Shown piece by piece: positions 24,415 through 32,070 of a stretch of DNA of 39,240 nucleotides. Each line of letters opens with the position of its first letter. Position 1 is the first letter of the stretch. This DNA is from Hyphomicrobiales bacterium. Lineage in GTDB: Bacteria; Pseudomonadota; Alphaproteobacteria; Rhizobiales; Xanthobacteraceae. Below the pieces are notes generated by a model. It was not told the DNA's origin, did no database searches, and was given only the letters and a program-made list of their open reading frames with translations. The translations under genes and the position numbers were made by a program. The DNA is taken from assembly GCA_021730985.1 (NCBI GenBank), contig JAKFYI010000047.1, positions 1-39,240 of the forward strand. The letters run 5' to 3'.

Positions 24415-25287
24415 ATGAGTTTGCAATGGCCGGTGCGGTCCGGAACCTTGGCCTGGTCCAATCCGGTGGCGTTGTGGTGGTCCCTGTTGACGCTGGTGAG
24501 CGGCGTCAACATCGCGGCGTGGTTCCTGCTGTATCGCGGTCTTCAGGATCCGCGACCCGGCGGTCTGGGCAACACGCCCGGCATCGACTTGATGCTGTTT
24601 CTCTGTGCGGCGTATGTGTTCGGCTGTGCCTTCCGGTCGTTCCTGCCGCGCGCCGACGTTCAGCGCATCTGCCTGTTCGACACCTGGCTCTCGAGCGTGA
24701 TGGTCGGCCGGTCGGTGGCGACGGTGGCCGAGGTCAGCTTCGCGATACAGTGGGCGCTGATCCTGCATCAACTGGGCTCAATGACGGGAGCCGGCACCAC
24801 GCTGACGGCCGCATGGCTTGTGGTGCCGTTGATCCTGATCGCGCAGTGTCTCTCATGGTACGCCGTGCTGACCCGGAACTATCTGGGCCACGCCATCGAG
24901 AATTCGCTGTGGGCGGTTGCCTTCTTCATCGTCGGCATCGGGCTTTGCCGCCTGCTGCCGGAATTTGGCGGCGCGATGCGCGCGGTCCTTATTGTCGCGA
25001 TCGCCGGGATTGCAGGCTTCTTGGCATTCATCGCGACCGTCGATGTCCCGATGTATCTGAAGCGATGGCGGGCCGAGGCGGCACATGACCGTACGCGTCT
25101 CAGTCCGCTCGAGGGACTCCGCGACGTGCGCGTTCGCTGGGTCGTGACGCGCGACTTCGCCGAATGGAAGGACGAGATTGCCTGGATGTCGCTCTATTTC
25201 AGCGCGGCGGTGTGGGCCAGCCTGGCGCTGTGCGTTTGCTACGCATGCGCGGAATACCTTCCGGGCTTTCGAATCGAAGGGATGTAG
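24415..25287 (+). CDS. Unrecognised seven-segment membrane protein
   Basis: This 290-residue inner membrane protein shows about seven hydrophobic segments. They start near VALWWSLLTLVSGVNIAAWFLL, LMLFLCAAYVFGCAF, VATVAEVSFAIQWALIL, AAWLVVPLILIAQCLSW, SLWAVAFFIVGIGLC, VLIVAIAGIAGFLAFIA and WMSLYFSAAVWASLALCV. Charged loops include RLSPLEGLRDVRVRWVVTRDFAEWKDE. I chose the ATG at 24415, preceded by GGAG at a slightly long distance. I do not recognise the family. Its stop codon ends exactly where the convergent frameshifted membrane protein gene ends (25287 and 25288), and the 132 bases upstream hold no clear motif. Confidence 0.75.
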   Translation: MSLQWPVRSGTLAWSNPVALWWSLLTLVSGVNIAAWFLLYRGLQDPRPGGLGNTPGIDLMLFLCAAYVFGCAFRSFLPRADVQRICLFDTWLSSVMVGRSVATVAEVSFAIQWALILHQLGSMTGAGTTLTAAWLVVPLILIAQCLSWYAVLTRNYLGHAIENSLWAVAFFIVGIGLCRLLPEFGGAMRAVLIVAIAGIAGFLAFIATVDVPMYLKRWRAEAAHDRTRLSPLEGLRDVRVRWVVTRDFAEWKDEIAWMSLYFSAAVWASLALCVCYACAEYLPGFRIEGM

Positions 25288-26057
25288 CTAGCTCGTTCCC
25301 GCAGCCGGTGCCGGTGCGCTGCGGCGATACGACTCGCGCAGTGCAAAAATCAAGATAGCGACCGTGCCCCACAGGCGCAGCGTCGCGAACCCGAAGATGA
25401 AGACGAAGTAGAGCGCGCCCTTCAGCGCCTCGGGCGCGTCGGTGCCGGTATAGAAGAGATAGACCCCCAGCGCACGTATCCTTGCACCGGACTCAGCACG
25501 ATCTGGAACAGGGCGGCAACAGCGATGCCGGCCACAAGATATTTCCAGCGCGCTGTGAATTCGCGCACAGCGCCAAGCATCGACGGCCGCTGGCCATGCT
25601 CGTAGCGCACCACCATGAGCAGAACGACCGTGGCGACAACGGTGCTCCAGAGCCTGCCGAGATTGCTGGTCTGGTCGAAAGCGATGCCGTCGAAACCGAA
25701 ATAGAAGCTCGGCGCCAGCGTCCGCGCGCCCATGAGCGAAAGCCCGATATAAAGACCGACGATGACAAGGCCGACCGGGTGCAGGACCCGATAAGCGAGA
25801 ACGAGCTGGTCGTGCAGGCTGAGATAGCCGAGTTGGGTCGTGCCGCTTGTGAACTCGATCATGCGCCGGGCGCAGAGCAACAGCGCGATGAAGATCGCGG
25901 CGTTGGCGCCGATCTCAGCCGGAAATGCAGCAATCCCGCCATTGTAGACGACGATGCGCAGCGCCGCGGCGAGCATCAGCCAAGGCACGGTTTCGAGAAG
26001 AAGCGCCGGACGGAAGGCGCCCGGGCGCGCCGGCTGCTGCGAAATTCGAGGGGTCAT
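25288..26057 (-). pseudogene. Membrane protein gene interrupted by a frameshift
   Basis: The frame from the ATG at 26057 (MTPRISQQP) encodes several membrane segments and runs through VLSPVQGYVRWGSI, then stops early at 25422. In the next frame a coding-like stretch continues without a break as GVYLFYTGTDAPEALKGALYFVFIFGFATLRLW and ends at 25288 with PAAGTS. Adding one G to the five-G run (C5 at 25464-25468 on the plus strand) joins the two parts as GYVRWGVYLFYTG and restores 256 residues. The event is therefore a single-base loss in a homopolymer, either a true mutation or a sequencing error. The family is not recognised. The start lies 15 bases from the glmM fragment. Confidence 0.8.
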
Positions 26058-26071
26058 GGCTGCGGTCTCGC

Positions 26072-26118
26072 ACCTCGGCGGCGAAGCGTCGGGCCACATC
26101 ATTCTGTCGGACTACGCC
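26072..26118 (+). pseudogene. Fragment of glmM
   Basis: These 47 bases match glmM 20698-20744 at 44 positions, and the three differences are all third-codon, synonymous changes (GCC/GCG, GGT/GGC, ATC/ATT). The fragment still reads [15 protein letters not shown] in the plus direction. It fills most of the 54-base space between two minus-strand genes and supplies the stop codon of the diguanylate cyclase gene (26112-26114). Confidence 0.9.
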
Positions 26119-27617
26119 GCAGCCACCACCAACGCCAGCGGTTGGGTGCAGGCGGTGCGGTTACGGCCGCTTCGCTTGGCGTCATACAGCGCCGTATCGG
26201 CGGCCTTGATGAGGTCTCTCGGTTCCAGCCCGACGCGCGGGATCATTGACGCCGCCCCGATGCTGATGGTCGGCGTGCTGTCGGGGCGGCCTTGCTGCTG
26301 GGCGCGCAAAGCAAGCACGCTGGCGCGGATGGATTCCGCATGCTCCGCCGCTTCCGCCGTGCTGAGGCCCGGCAGCAGCACCGCGAACTCCTCGCCGCCA
26401 TAGCGGGCGCAGAGGTCTGCGGCGCGCCGCAAGTTGCCTTGGATGCAATGGGCGATTGCGGTGAGCGCAGTGTCCCCAGCCTGGTGACCGAACTGGTCGT
26501 TGTAAGTCTTGAAACTGTCCGCATCGATCATCAGCAGCCCCAGCGGGGTTGCGTTGCGCTGCGCGCGCCGCCATTCGCGTTCAAGGGCCGTATCGAAAGT
26601 ACGGCGGTTGCTAAGGCCGGTGAGTCCGTCGGTCGTCGCCATCACGGCGAGCCGTTGCTGCGCCTCGCCGCGCTGCTTGAGGGCGCGGATCAGGAAAACA
26701 ACAAGCATGAGATTGATGGCGCAGAGCGCGAGGATGAGCGACCCGAACTGCCACGCCTTGCGCCACCAGCTCGCATAGATATCGGCGGTGGCGAGATTGT
26801 AGCTGACGATAAGCGGATACTCGGCAACGCGTTGGAACACGAACAGCCGCTCCAAACCGTTGATGCTGCCGAAGTCCGTGAACGAGCCGGACGGGTGGGC
26901 CGCAATTCGCGCAAAGACTGGCGAACCAGCGAGACTGCGCCCGATCATGTCGCGTTCCAGCGGCCACCGCATGATCATCGTGCCGTTGTCGCGTATCAGC
27001 GTGATCGTGTCGGGTTTCCCCAGGTTGAGTTCGCGGAACATGTTTTCGAAGTAGCTGAGGCGCATGGTGCCGACGACAGTTCCGGCGAAAGCGCCGTTGG
27101 CATCGGTCAGCGCACGGCTAATGGCGATGTAGTGGCCGTCGATTGCGCGCCAGGGCATGCTGACATAGAGCCCCGCTTGCGGGCTCTGCCGATGCACGTT
27201 GAAATAGTCGCGCTCCGCATGGCCCTCGGGCATGGGCGCGACGATGCGTGAGTCGTAAATGAGCGTCCCCTCGCGGTCGAGCACGAAGATGGACCCCATA
27301 TCCTTGGCCGTGGCGGCGCGGTCGAACAAGACGCGCTGCCGCAACTCCGGGCGTATCGCCGCAATGTCCGGGAGCTTCAGGCCATCGGCGACTGCTTCGA
27401 GCGAAAGGCCGTAGATTTCGAGGTTGCGCTCGATTTCTGAACTGACCGAGGCAATGACGTTGGACGCCGCAAGCCGGGCCTGCTCGAGGTCGCGGGTGCG
27501 GCTTTCCCAAAGGCCTGCGGCAAATACCGCGCAGAAGCCTGCGGTGATGATGACGCCAAGCACGATGAGACGTTTGGCGTAGTTCGGCTGCGGTGCGGAC
27601 CAATGAAGCGTCGGCAT
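26112..27617 (-). CDS. Membrane-anchored diguanylate cyclase (GGDEF)
   Basis: The 501-residue protein makes cyclic di-GMP from two GTP. An N-terminal membrane helix (LIVLGVIITAGFCAVFAAGLW) is followed by a periplasmic Cache-like sensor of about 240 residues (AATAKDMGSIFVLDREGTLIYDSR, GLYVSMPWRAIDGHYIAISRAL). A second helix (SLILALCAINLMLVVFLI) leads to the GGDEF domain starting DGLTGLSNRRTFD. The active site is RYGGEEF and the inhibitory RxxD site (RAAD) lies five residues before it, so product inhibition is expected. I prefer the ATG at 27617; the frame is open to a GTG at 27677. Its stop lies inside the glmM fragment, so the native C-terminus may have been altered. Confidence 0.9.
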   Translation of the reverse strand: MPTLHWSAPQPNYAKRLIVLGVIITAGFCAVFAAGLWESRTRDLEQARLAASNVIASVSSEIERNLEIYGLSLEAVADGLKLPDIAAIRPELRQRVLFDRAATAKDMGSIFVLDREGTLIYDSRIVAPMPEGHAERDYFNVHRQSPQAGLYVSMPWRAIDGHYIAISRALTDANGAFAGTVVGTMRLSYFENMFRELNLGKPDTITLIRDNGTMIMRWPLERDMIGRSLAGSPVFARIAAHPSGSFTDFGSINGLERLFVFQRVAEYPLIVSYNLATADIYASWWRKAWQFGSLILALCAINLMLVVFLIRALKQRGEAQQRLAVMATTDGLTGLSNRRTFDTALEREWRRAQRNATPLGLLMIDADSFKTYNDQFGHQAGDTALTAIAHCIQGNLRRAADLCARYGGEEFAVLLPGLSTAEAAEHAESIRASVLALRAQQQGRPDSTPTISIGAASMIPRVGLEPRDLIKAADTALYDAKRSGRNRTACTQPLALVVAAA

Positions 27618-27878
27618 GCGAGTCCCCGGCAGTGCAATCCCCACCCCTGTGTTAAGGAGGCCAGCTTGAGAATTCACACTGTGTTCACGGAGAAAGCGCG
27701 GAAAGCCGTTAATGTTGGGTTAGCCATGCAAGGCCGTTTGCCCCGCCCAAAACGGACGCAGAGGCTCAATCTCAGCCACGCCGGCAGATTAGATAACCTA
27801 TAAAAATAGCCCTTTTTCTTTGCTTCACCGGCGTCCCGCACGGTATCGATTGGCTCGTTCGGGGAAGCCATTGGCGCA

Positions 27879-28091
27879 ATGATCGTCTGTTCTTGCAACG
27901 TATTGAGCGACAAGGATGTTCGCTCCGCCGTCGAGGCGGAGGCGCCCCGTTCCACCAGTCAGGTCTATGGCTGCCTCGGCTGCAGCGCCCAGTGCGGCCG
28001 CTGCGCGCGCACGATCCGCAAGATCATGGACGAGGCGCTCGATGCCGCCTCGGTCTCGGCCTGCGGCGGCTGCCCCCGCCAAAAGCCCTGA
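27879..28091 (+). CDS. bfd: Bacterioferritin-associated ferredoxin
   Basis: This 70-residue [2Fe-2S] protein matches Bfd, which passes electrons to bacterioferritin so that stored Fe(III) is reduced and released. The cluster ligands follow the C-x-C ... C-x-x-C pattern: Cys4, Cys6, Cys39 and Cys42. Additional Cys at 32, 35, 62 and 65 are visible. The bacterioferritin gene follows 131 bases later. The 261-base interval upstream (27618-27878) is more AT-rich and probably holds the promoter; TATAAAAATAG near 27798 is the best -10-like sequence, but I cannot fix a start site. Confidence 0.93.
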   Translation: MIVCSCNVLSDKDVRSAVEAEAPRSTSQVYGCLGCSAQCGRCARTIRKIMDEALDAASVSACGGCPRQKP

Positions 28092-28096
28092 TTTTA

Positions 28097-28153
28097 TTGG
28101 GAAATAGCGGATCTGGGGACATGGCGGCGAATGCCGCCATTTGGCTATTCCCA
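28097..28153 (+). other. Nested hairpin between bfd and bfr
   Basis: A perfect eight-base-pair hairpin (28121-28128 with 28133-28140, arm ATGGCGGC, loop GAAT) is nested inside an outer inverted repeat (TGGGAAATAGC near 28098 with GCTATTCCCA near 28144, one bulged base). It lies between the two iron genes and could set their relative expression by processing or partial termination. Confidence 0.6.
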
Positions 28154-28168
28154 TCGGCCCCCTAGCAG

Positions 28169-28184
28169 TTTAGAATTACTCCAA
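28169..28184 (+). promoter_or_regulatory. Possible Irr/ICE-type iron control half-site
   Basis: TTTAGAATTACTCCAA has a perfect left half of the rhizobial iron control element (TTTAGAA...TTCTAAA) and a weak right half. It lies about 40 bases before bfr. Irr represses bacterioferritin in related bacteria when iron is low. The weak half keeps confidence low. Confidence 0.35.
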
Positions 28185-28222
28185 TATGTGGGGCATGAAC
28201 CCCGTTTGGAATGGAGGCCGTC

Positions 28223-28711
28223 ATGAAGGGCGATGCCAAGGTCGTCGAGTATCTCAACAAGGCATTGCGGCACGAACTGACCGCGATCAACCAGTATTGG
28301 CTGCATTACCGCCTGCTGGACAACTGGGGCTTCAAGGATCTCGCCAAGCAGTGGCGCAAGGAATCCATCGAGGAGATGGAGCACGCCGACAAGCTGGTGG
28401 ACCGCATCATCTTCCTGGACGGCTTCCCGAACATGCAGGTGCTCGATCCGCTGCACATCGGCCAGAATGTCAAGGAAGTGCTGGACTGCGACCTCAAGGC
28501 CGAGATTTCGGCGCGCGCGCTCTACGAGGAAGCGGCGACGCACTGCCACGGCGTGCGCGACTACGTCACCCGTGACCTGTTCGAGAAGCTGATGAAAGAC
28601 GAGGAGCACCACATCGATTTCCTCGAGACCCAGATCTCGCTGGTCGGCAGCGTCGGCATCGAGCTCTACTCGCAGAAGCATATGGGCAAGATCGACGACG
28701 GCGAAAGCTGA
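28223..28711 (+). CDS. bfr: Bacterioferritin
   Basis: Bacterioferritin stores iron as a ferric mineral in a 24-subunit haem-containing shell. The 162-residue protein has the normal length. The ferroxidase ligands Glu18, Glu51 and His54 and the DEEHHIDFLE motif are in place, and the haem ligand Met52 is present in SIEEMEHADKL, at the same position as in the E. coli protein. I chose the ATG at 28223 because ATGGAGG lies just upstream; an ATG at 28211 would add four residues. It forms an iron storage and release pair with bfd upstream. Confidence 0.97.
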   Translation: MKGDAKVVEYLNKALRHELTAINQYWLHYRLLDNWGFKDLAKQWRKESIEEMEHADKLVDRIIFLDGFPNMQVLDPLHIGQNVKEVLDCDLKAEISARALYEEAATHCHGVRDYVTRDLFEKLMKDEEHHIDFLETQISLVGSVGIELYSQKHMGKIDDGES

Positions 28712-28790
28712 TCGCAGGTCTTCATTTCGTAGGCTTCATTTTCGACTTGGCGCGCGGCGGGACCACGGTTCCGCCCCGCCGCATTTGTAA

Positions 28791-28810
28791 ACCGGCCGTT
28801 AACGGCCGGT
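28791..28810. other. 20-base palindrome after bfr
   Basis: The perfect palindrome ACCGGCCGTTAACGGCCGGT sits 80 bases past bfr. As RNA it can form a nine-base-pair stem with almost no loop, and as DNA it has a central TTAA. It may help end bfr transcription, although no U-run follows. Confidence 0.55.
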
Positions 28811-28860
28811 GCCGCGGGTCCGCCGCGCGGCCTGCGTTTACAGGCCAAAACGCGCGGTCC

Positions 28861-28901
28861 TTAACAATCACGGTTAAAAAGTAAGGTTAATCTCCGTTTA
28901 A
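28861..28901 (+). promoter_or_regulatory. Cluster of CtrA-like TTAA boxes
   Basis: Four TTAA tetramers begin at 28861, 28874, 28887 and 28898. The last two form TTAA-N7-TTAA exactly, the consensus for the cell-cycle regulator CtrA; the others are spaced 13 apart. The cluster lies 70 bases upstream of the first outer membrane protein gene. Confidence 0.6.
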
Positions 28902-28970
28902 ACATTCACTGCCATGTTCGCTCGCGAAGGGGCTGGAATCCGGACGGCCCGCGCACGAGAGGACAATGTC

Positions 28971-29888
28971 ATGGTGAGCGTGAAGGTCATGGCGCTGGCA
29001 GGCATCGCCGCCTTGCTGACAACCGCCGCGAAATCCGCGGACATGCCCCAGATGATGCCGCCGGTGTACGTGCCGCAGTGTCACGGAGGCGGAGGCGGTT
29101 ACGGAAGCGACTGTTTCGCCAGCGGCTGGTATTTGCGCGGCGACATCGGGATGAGCAATCAAAAGGTCGGCAGCCTGTTCAACGTGCTGTACGACACGGT
29201 CGATCGGGTTGATACGACCCAAAAGGATTTCGGCAGCGCGCCGATCTTCGGCCTCGGCATCGGCTACCAGTTCAACAACTGGCTGCGCGCCGACGTCACC
29301 GGTGAATACCGCGGCGGCGCGGTCTTCCACGGTCTCGACATCGTGAGCGCCGGCGGCGGCACTTACACGGACGAATACCGCGCCATCAAGTCCGAATGGC
29401 TGTTGCTCGCCAACATCTACGCCGATCTCGGCACCTGGGGCGGCTTCACCCCGTTCGTCGGCGTCGGCATCGGCGGTTCGCGCAACACCATCTCCGGCTT
29501 CCTCGACGTCTGCACCACCTGTCCGGGTGGCGGCGTGGCGCACGGGCCTGACACCAGCAAGTTCAACTTCGCCTGGGCGGTTCACGCCGGCGTCGGCTAC
29601 AAGGTCACCAACAACGTGACCATCGAGTTCGCCTATCGCTACGTCAGTCTCGGCGACGCCCTCAGCGGCGACCTGCAGACCTACGACGGGCAGAACTTCG
29701 TCAACAACCCGATGCACTTCCGCAACATCACGTCGCACGACTTCAAGCTCGGCGTGCGCTGGATGCTCGACACGGGCCCGGCGTACGCGCCGAAGCAGTA
29801 CGACTATCCGCCGCCGCAGCCGCGCTATGATTACCCGCCGCCGCGGCCGCAGTACGACTATCCGCCGCCGCTCATGCGCCGGGGCTAA
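28971..29888 (+). CDS. Outer membrane beta-barrel protein with YDYPPP tail
   Basis: This 305-residue protein has a signal peptide (MVSVKVMALAGIAALLTTAAKSA) and a barrel that begins FASGWYLRGDIGMS, similar to the Omp25/31-type porin-like family. It includes PIFGLGIGYQFNNWLRADVTGEYRGG and a last strand near HDFKLGVRWML. After the barrel comes a Pro/Tyr tail of three YDYPPP units (about 285-305), unusual because barrels normally end in an aromatic residue. I chose the ATG at 28971, which follows GAGAGGACA. A paralog follows five bases downstream, so the two are co-transcribed. CtrA-like boxes upstream suggest cell-cycle-linked expression. Confidence 0.88.
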   Translation: MVSVKVMALAGIAALLTTAAKSADMPQMMPPVYVPQCHGGGGGYGSDCFASGWYLRGDIGMSNQKVGSLFNVLYDTVDRVDTTQKDFGSAPIFGLGIGYQFNNWLRADVTGEYRGGAVFHGLDIVSAGGGTYTDEYRAIKSEWLLLANIYADLGTWGGFTPFVGVGIGGSRNTISGFLDVCTTCPGGGVAHGPDTSKFNFAWAVHAGVGYKVTNNVTIEFAYRYVSLGDALSGDLQTYDGQNFVNNPMHFRNITSHDFKLGVRWMLDTGPAYAPKQYDYPPPQPRYDYPPPRPQYDYPPPLMRRG

Positions 29889-29893
29889 GCGCC

Positions 29894-30628
29894 ATGCGGG
29901 TGTGCAGGGCGTTCGTCATCGTGGCGGCATGCGGTTTCGCCATCACCACGGCGGTAACCGCGCCGGCCCAGGCGGCCGACATGCCGCAATCGTGGCTGCC
30001 GGACCTCAAGAAGCAGATCTACACCGACCTGGTGTCGGGCTGGTACGTGCGCGGCGACATCGGCTACAGCAAGCCGAAAATCGGCTCTGTCGAAGTGCCG
30101 GCGCCGCAGTCCGTCACCCAGTGGGAATTGCAGAACAGCATCACGTTCGGCGGTGGCGGCGGCTACAAATACCAATGGTTCCGCGCCGACGTGACCATCG
30201 ACTACGCCAACCGCGGCAAGTTCAAGGGCGACACCGCGACGGTGCCGTCCTATTACACCGCGAAGCTCGATTCGTTCACCATCCTGGCGAACGCCTATCT
30301 GGACCTGGGCACCTGGAGCGGCTTCACGCCGTACATCGGCGCCGGCATCGGCACGACGCACCTGCGCACGCACGAATATACCAACGTCACGATCATCGAG
30401 CCGAACGAGAGCGTCTCCGACACCACGCGCTGGAATTTGTCCTATGCCGCCATGGCCGGATTGGCGTTCCGCTTCACGCCGAACATGGTGCTCGACGTGG
30501 GCTACCGCTATCTCAAGATGGGCGACGCGGTGAGCGGTCCCGAGCCGCCGCTCTATACCGACCGCACCTATCTGCGCGATCTCAAGGCGCACGAGTTCCG
30601 GGTCGGTCTGCGCTACGTGCTGGACTGA
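29894..30628 (+). CDS. Outer membrane beta-barrel protein, second paralog
   Basis: The 244-residue protein has a signal peptide ending PAQAADM. The barrel shares the phrases SGWYVRGDIGYS, FRADVTIDYANRG, ANAYLDLGTW-GFTPYIGAGIG and YRYLKMGDAVSG with the gene before it. It ends HEFRVGLRYVLD, a normal-looking last strand, without the YDYPPP tail. It begins five bases after the first paralog. Both are probably small porin-like or structural outer membrane proteins; no ligand is known. Confidence 0.88.
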   Translation: MRVCRAFVIVAACGFAITTAVTAPAQAADMPQSWLPDLKKQIYTDLVSGWYVRGDIGYSKPKIGSVEVPAPQSVTQWELQNSITFGGGGGYKYQWFRADVTIDYANRGKFKGDTATVPSYYTAKLDSFTILANAYLDLGTWSGFTPYIGAGIGTTHLRTHEYTNVTIIEPNESVSDTTRWNLSYAAMAGLAFRFTPNMVLDVGYRYLKMGDAVSGPEPPLYTDRTYLRDLKAHEFRVGLRYVLD

Positions 30629-30671
30629 TGCGCTGATGCCCGCTTGACGGGCGGCCTCCGCTTCCTTATTT

Positions 30672-30726
30672 CGACCGGTGGGCCACCTCTCCCCACCGAG
30701 AGGCTTCTATCTGGAAGGATAGAGCC
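30672..30726 (+). ncRNA. serC leader RNA
   Basis: Two hairpins directly precede serC. The first pairs 30676-30682 with 30692-30698 (arm CGGTGGG). The second pairs 30702-30711 with 30718-30726 (one bulged T) around TGGAAG, and encloses the GGAAGGA ribosome-binding site just before the start codon. This two-hairpin layout ending at serC matches the alphaproteobacterial serC leader known from comparative genomics, thought to control translation of serC. Confidence 0.75.
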
Positions 30727-31896
30727 ATGAGCAACTTGCCCGGCGTGCGGCCGGCTATCCCGCACTTTTCGTCCGGCCCCTGCGCCAAGCGCCCGGGCTG
30801 GAGCCTCCAAGCCCTCACCGATGCCGTCCTCGGCCGCTCGCACCGCTCCAAAGGCGGCAAGGCGAAGCTGAAGCGCGCCATCGACCTGACCCGCGAAATC
30901 CTCGGCGTGCCGGCCGATTACCGCGTCGGTATCGTGCCTGCGTCCGATACGGGCGCGGTCGAGATGGCGCTGTGGTCGCTGCTCGGTCCGCGGCCGGTCA
31001 CCATGATCGCGTGGGAATCGTTCGGCGAAGGCTGGGTCAGCGACGTCAAGAACGAACTCAAGATCAAGGACATGACGGTGCTCAAGGCGCCGTATGGCGA
31101 GCTGCCGGATTTGTCCGAGGCCGATCCGGCGAGCGACGTGGTGTTCACCTGGAACGGCACCACCTCCGGCGTGCGCGTCAAGAACGCCGACTGGATCTCA
31201 GCCGGCCGCGAGGGCCTGACGATCTGCGACGCCACATCGGCGGCGTTCGCGCAGCCGCTCGACTACAAGAAGCTCGATGTCGTGACTTTCTCCTGGCAGA
31301 AGGCGCTCGGCGGCGAAGCCGCCCACGGCATGATCGTGCTGTCGCCGCGCGCGGTGGCGCGGCTCGAAAGCCACAAGCCGGCCTGGCCGATCCCGAAAAT
31401 CTTCCGCCTCACCAAGGGCGGCAAGATCAACGAGGACATCTTCGAGGGCGGCACCATCAACACGCCGTCGATGCTGTGCGTCGAGGATTATCTCGACACG
31501 CTCGACTGGGCGAAGTCGATCGGCGGATTGCCGGCGCTGATGAAGCGCGCCGACGACAACGCCAAGGCCGTCGCCGACTGGGTGGCGCGCACGCCGTGGA
31601 TCGCGTTCCTCGCCTCCGATCCGAGCATCCGCTCCAACACCTCGGTCTGCCTCAAGGTGGTCGATCCCGAGGTGCTGAAGCTCGCGCCCGACGTCCAGGC
31701 CAAGTTCATCAAGAGCATCTCCGCGATGCTCGAGAAGGAGGGCGTCGCCTACGACATCGACGCCTACCGCGATGCGCCGTCGGGGCTTCGCATCTGGTGC
31801 GGTGCGACCGTCGAGACCTCGGACGTCGAGGCGCTCACGCTGTGGCTCGACTGGGCCTACGGCCAGGCCAAGGACGCGCTGCGCAAGGCGGCCTGA
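30727..31896 (+). CDS. serC: Phosphoserine aminotransferase
   Basis: SerC converts 3-phosphohydroxypyruvate and glutamate to phosphoserine in serine synthesis, using pyridoxal phosphate. The 389-residue protein is of the longer alphaproteobacterial type. The start region [18 protein letters not shown] is typical. The phosphate-contact residues lie near [13 protein letters not shown], the cofactor Asp is in [10 protein letters not shown], and the Schiff-base Lys is in [13 protein letters not shown]. The substrate region [19 protein letters not shown] follows. Its leader RNA controls access to the ribosome-binding site, and serA lies downstream after a palindromic repeat. Confidence 0.97.
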   Translation: MSNLPGVRPAIPHFSSGPCAKRPGWSLQALTDAVLGRSHRSKGGKAKLKRAIDLTREILGVPADYRVGIVPASDTGAVEMALWSLLGPRPVTMIAWESFGEGWVSDVKNELKIKDMTVLKAPYGELPDLSEADPASDVVFTWNGTTSGVRVKNADWISAGREGLTICDATSAAFAQPLDYKKLDVVTFSWQKALGGEAAHGMIVLSPRAVARLESHKPAWPIPKIFRLTKGGKINEDIFEGGTINTPSMLCVEDYLDTLDWAKSIGGLPALMKRADDNAKAVADWVARTPWIAFLASDPSIRSNTSVCLKVVDPEVLKLAPDVQAKFIKSISAMLEKEGVAYDIDAYRDAPSGLRIWCGATVETSDVEALTLWLDWAYGQAKDALRKAA

Positions 31897-31942
31897 CGCG
31901 GCGCGGGCGCGTGAGCCGGGCTCGCTATTCAAACACGGTGTC

Positions 31943-32032
31943 ATGCCCGCGAAAGCGGGCATCCAGTAACCCCAGAGGTTCAAATCGATCGCAATGTCCA
32001 TGCGTATTGGATCGCCCGCTTTCGCGGGCGAT
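31943..32032. repeat. Paired palindromic repeats between serC and serA
   Basis: ATGCCCGC at 31943-31950 pairs with 31955-31962 around GAAA, and ATCGCCCGC at 32011-32019 pairs with 32024-32032 around TTTC. The two hairpins are inverted copies of one element, flanked by CATCCAGTA and TATTGGAT-like borders that also pair roughly. The same core occurs at 77-90. Confidence 0.78.
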
Positions 32033-32070
32033 GACAGCGGAGGGGATTGCGACATTGATCGGATTTAAAC

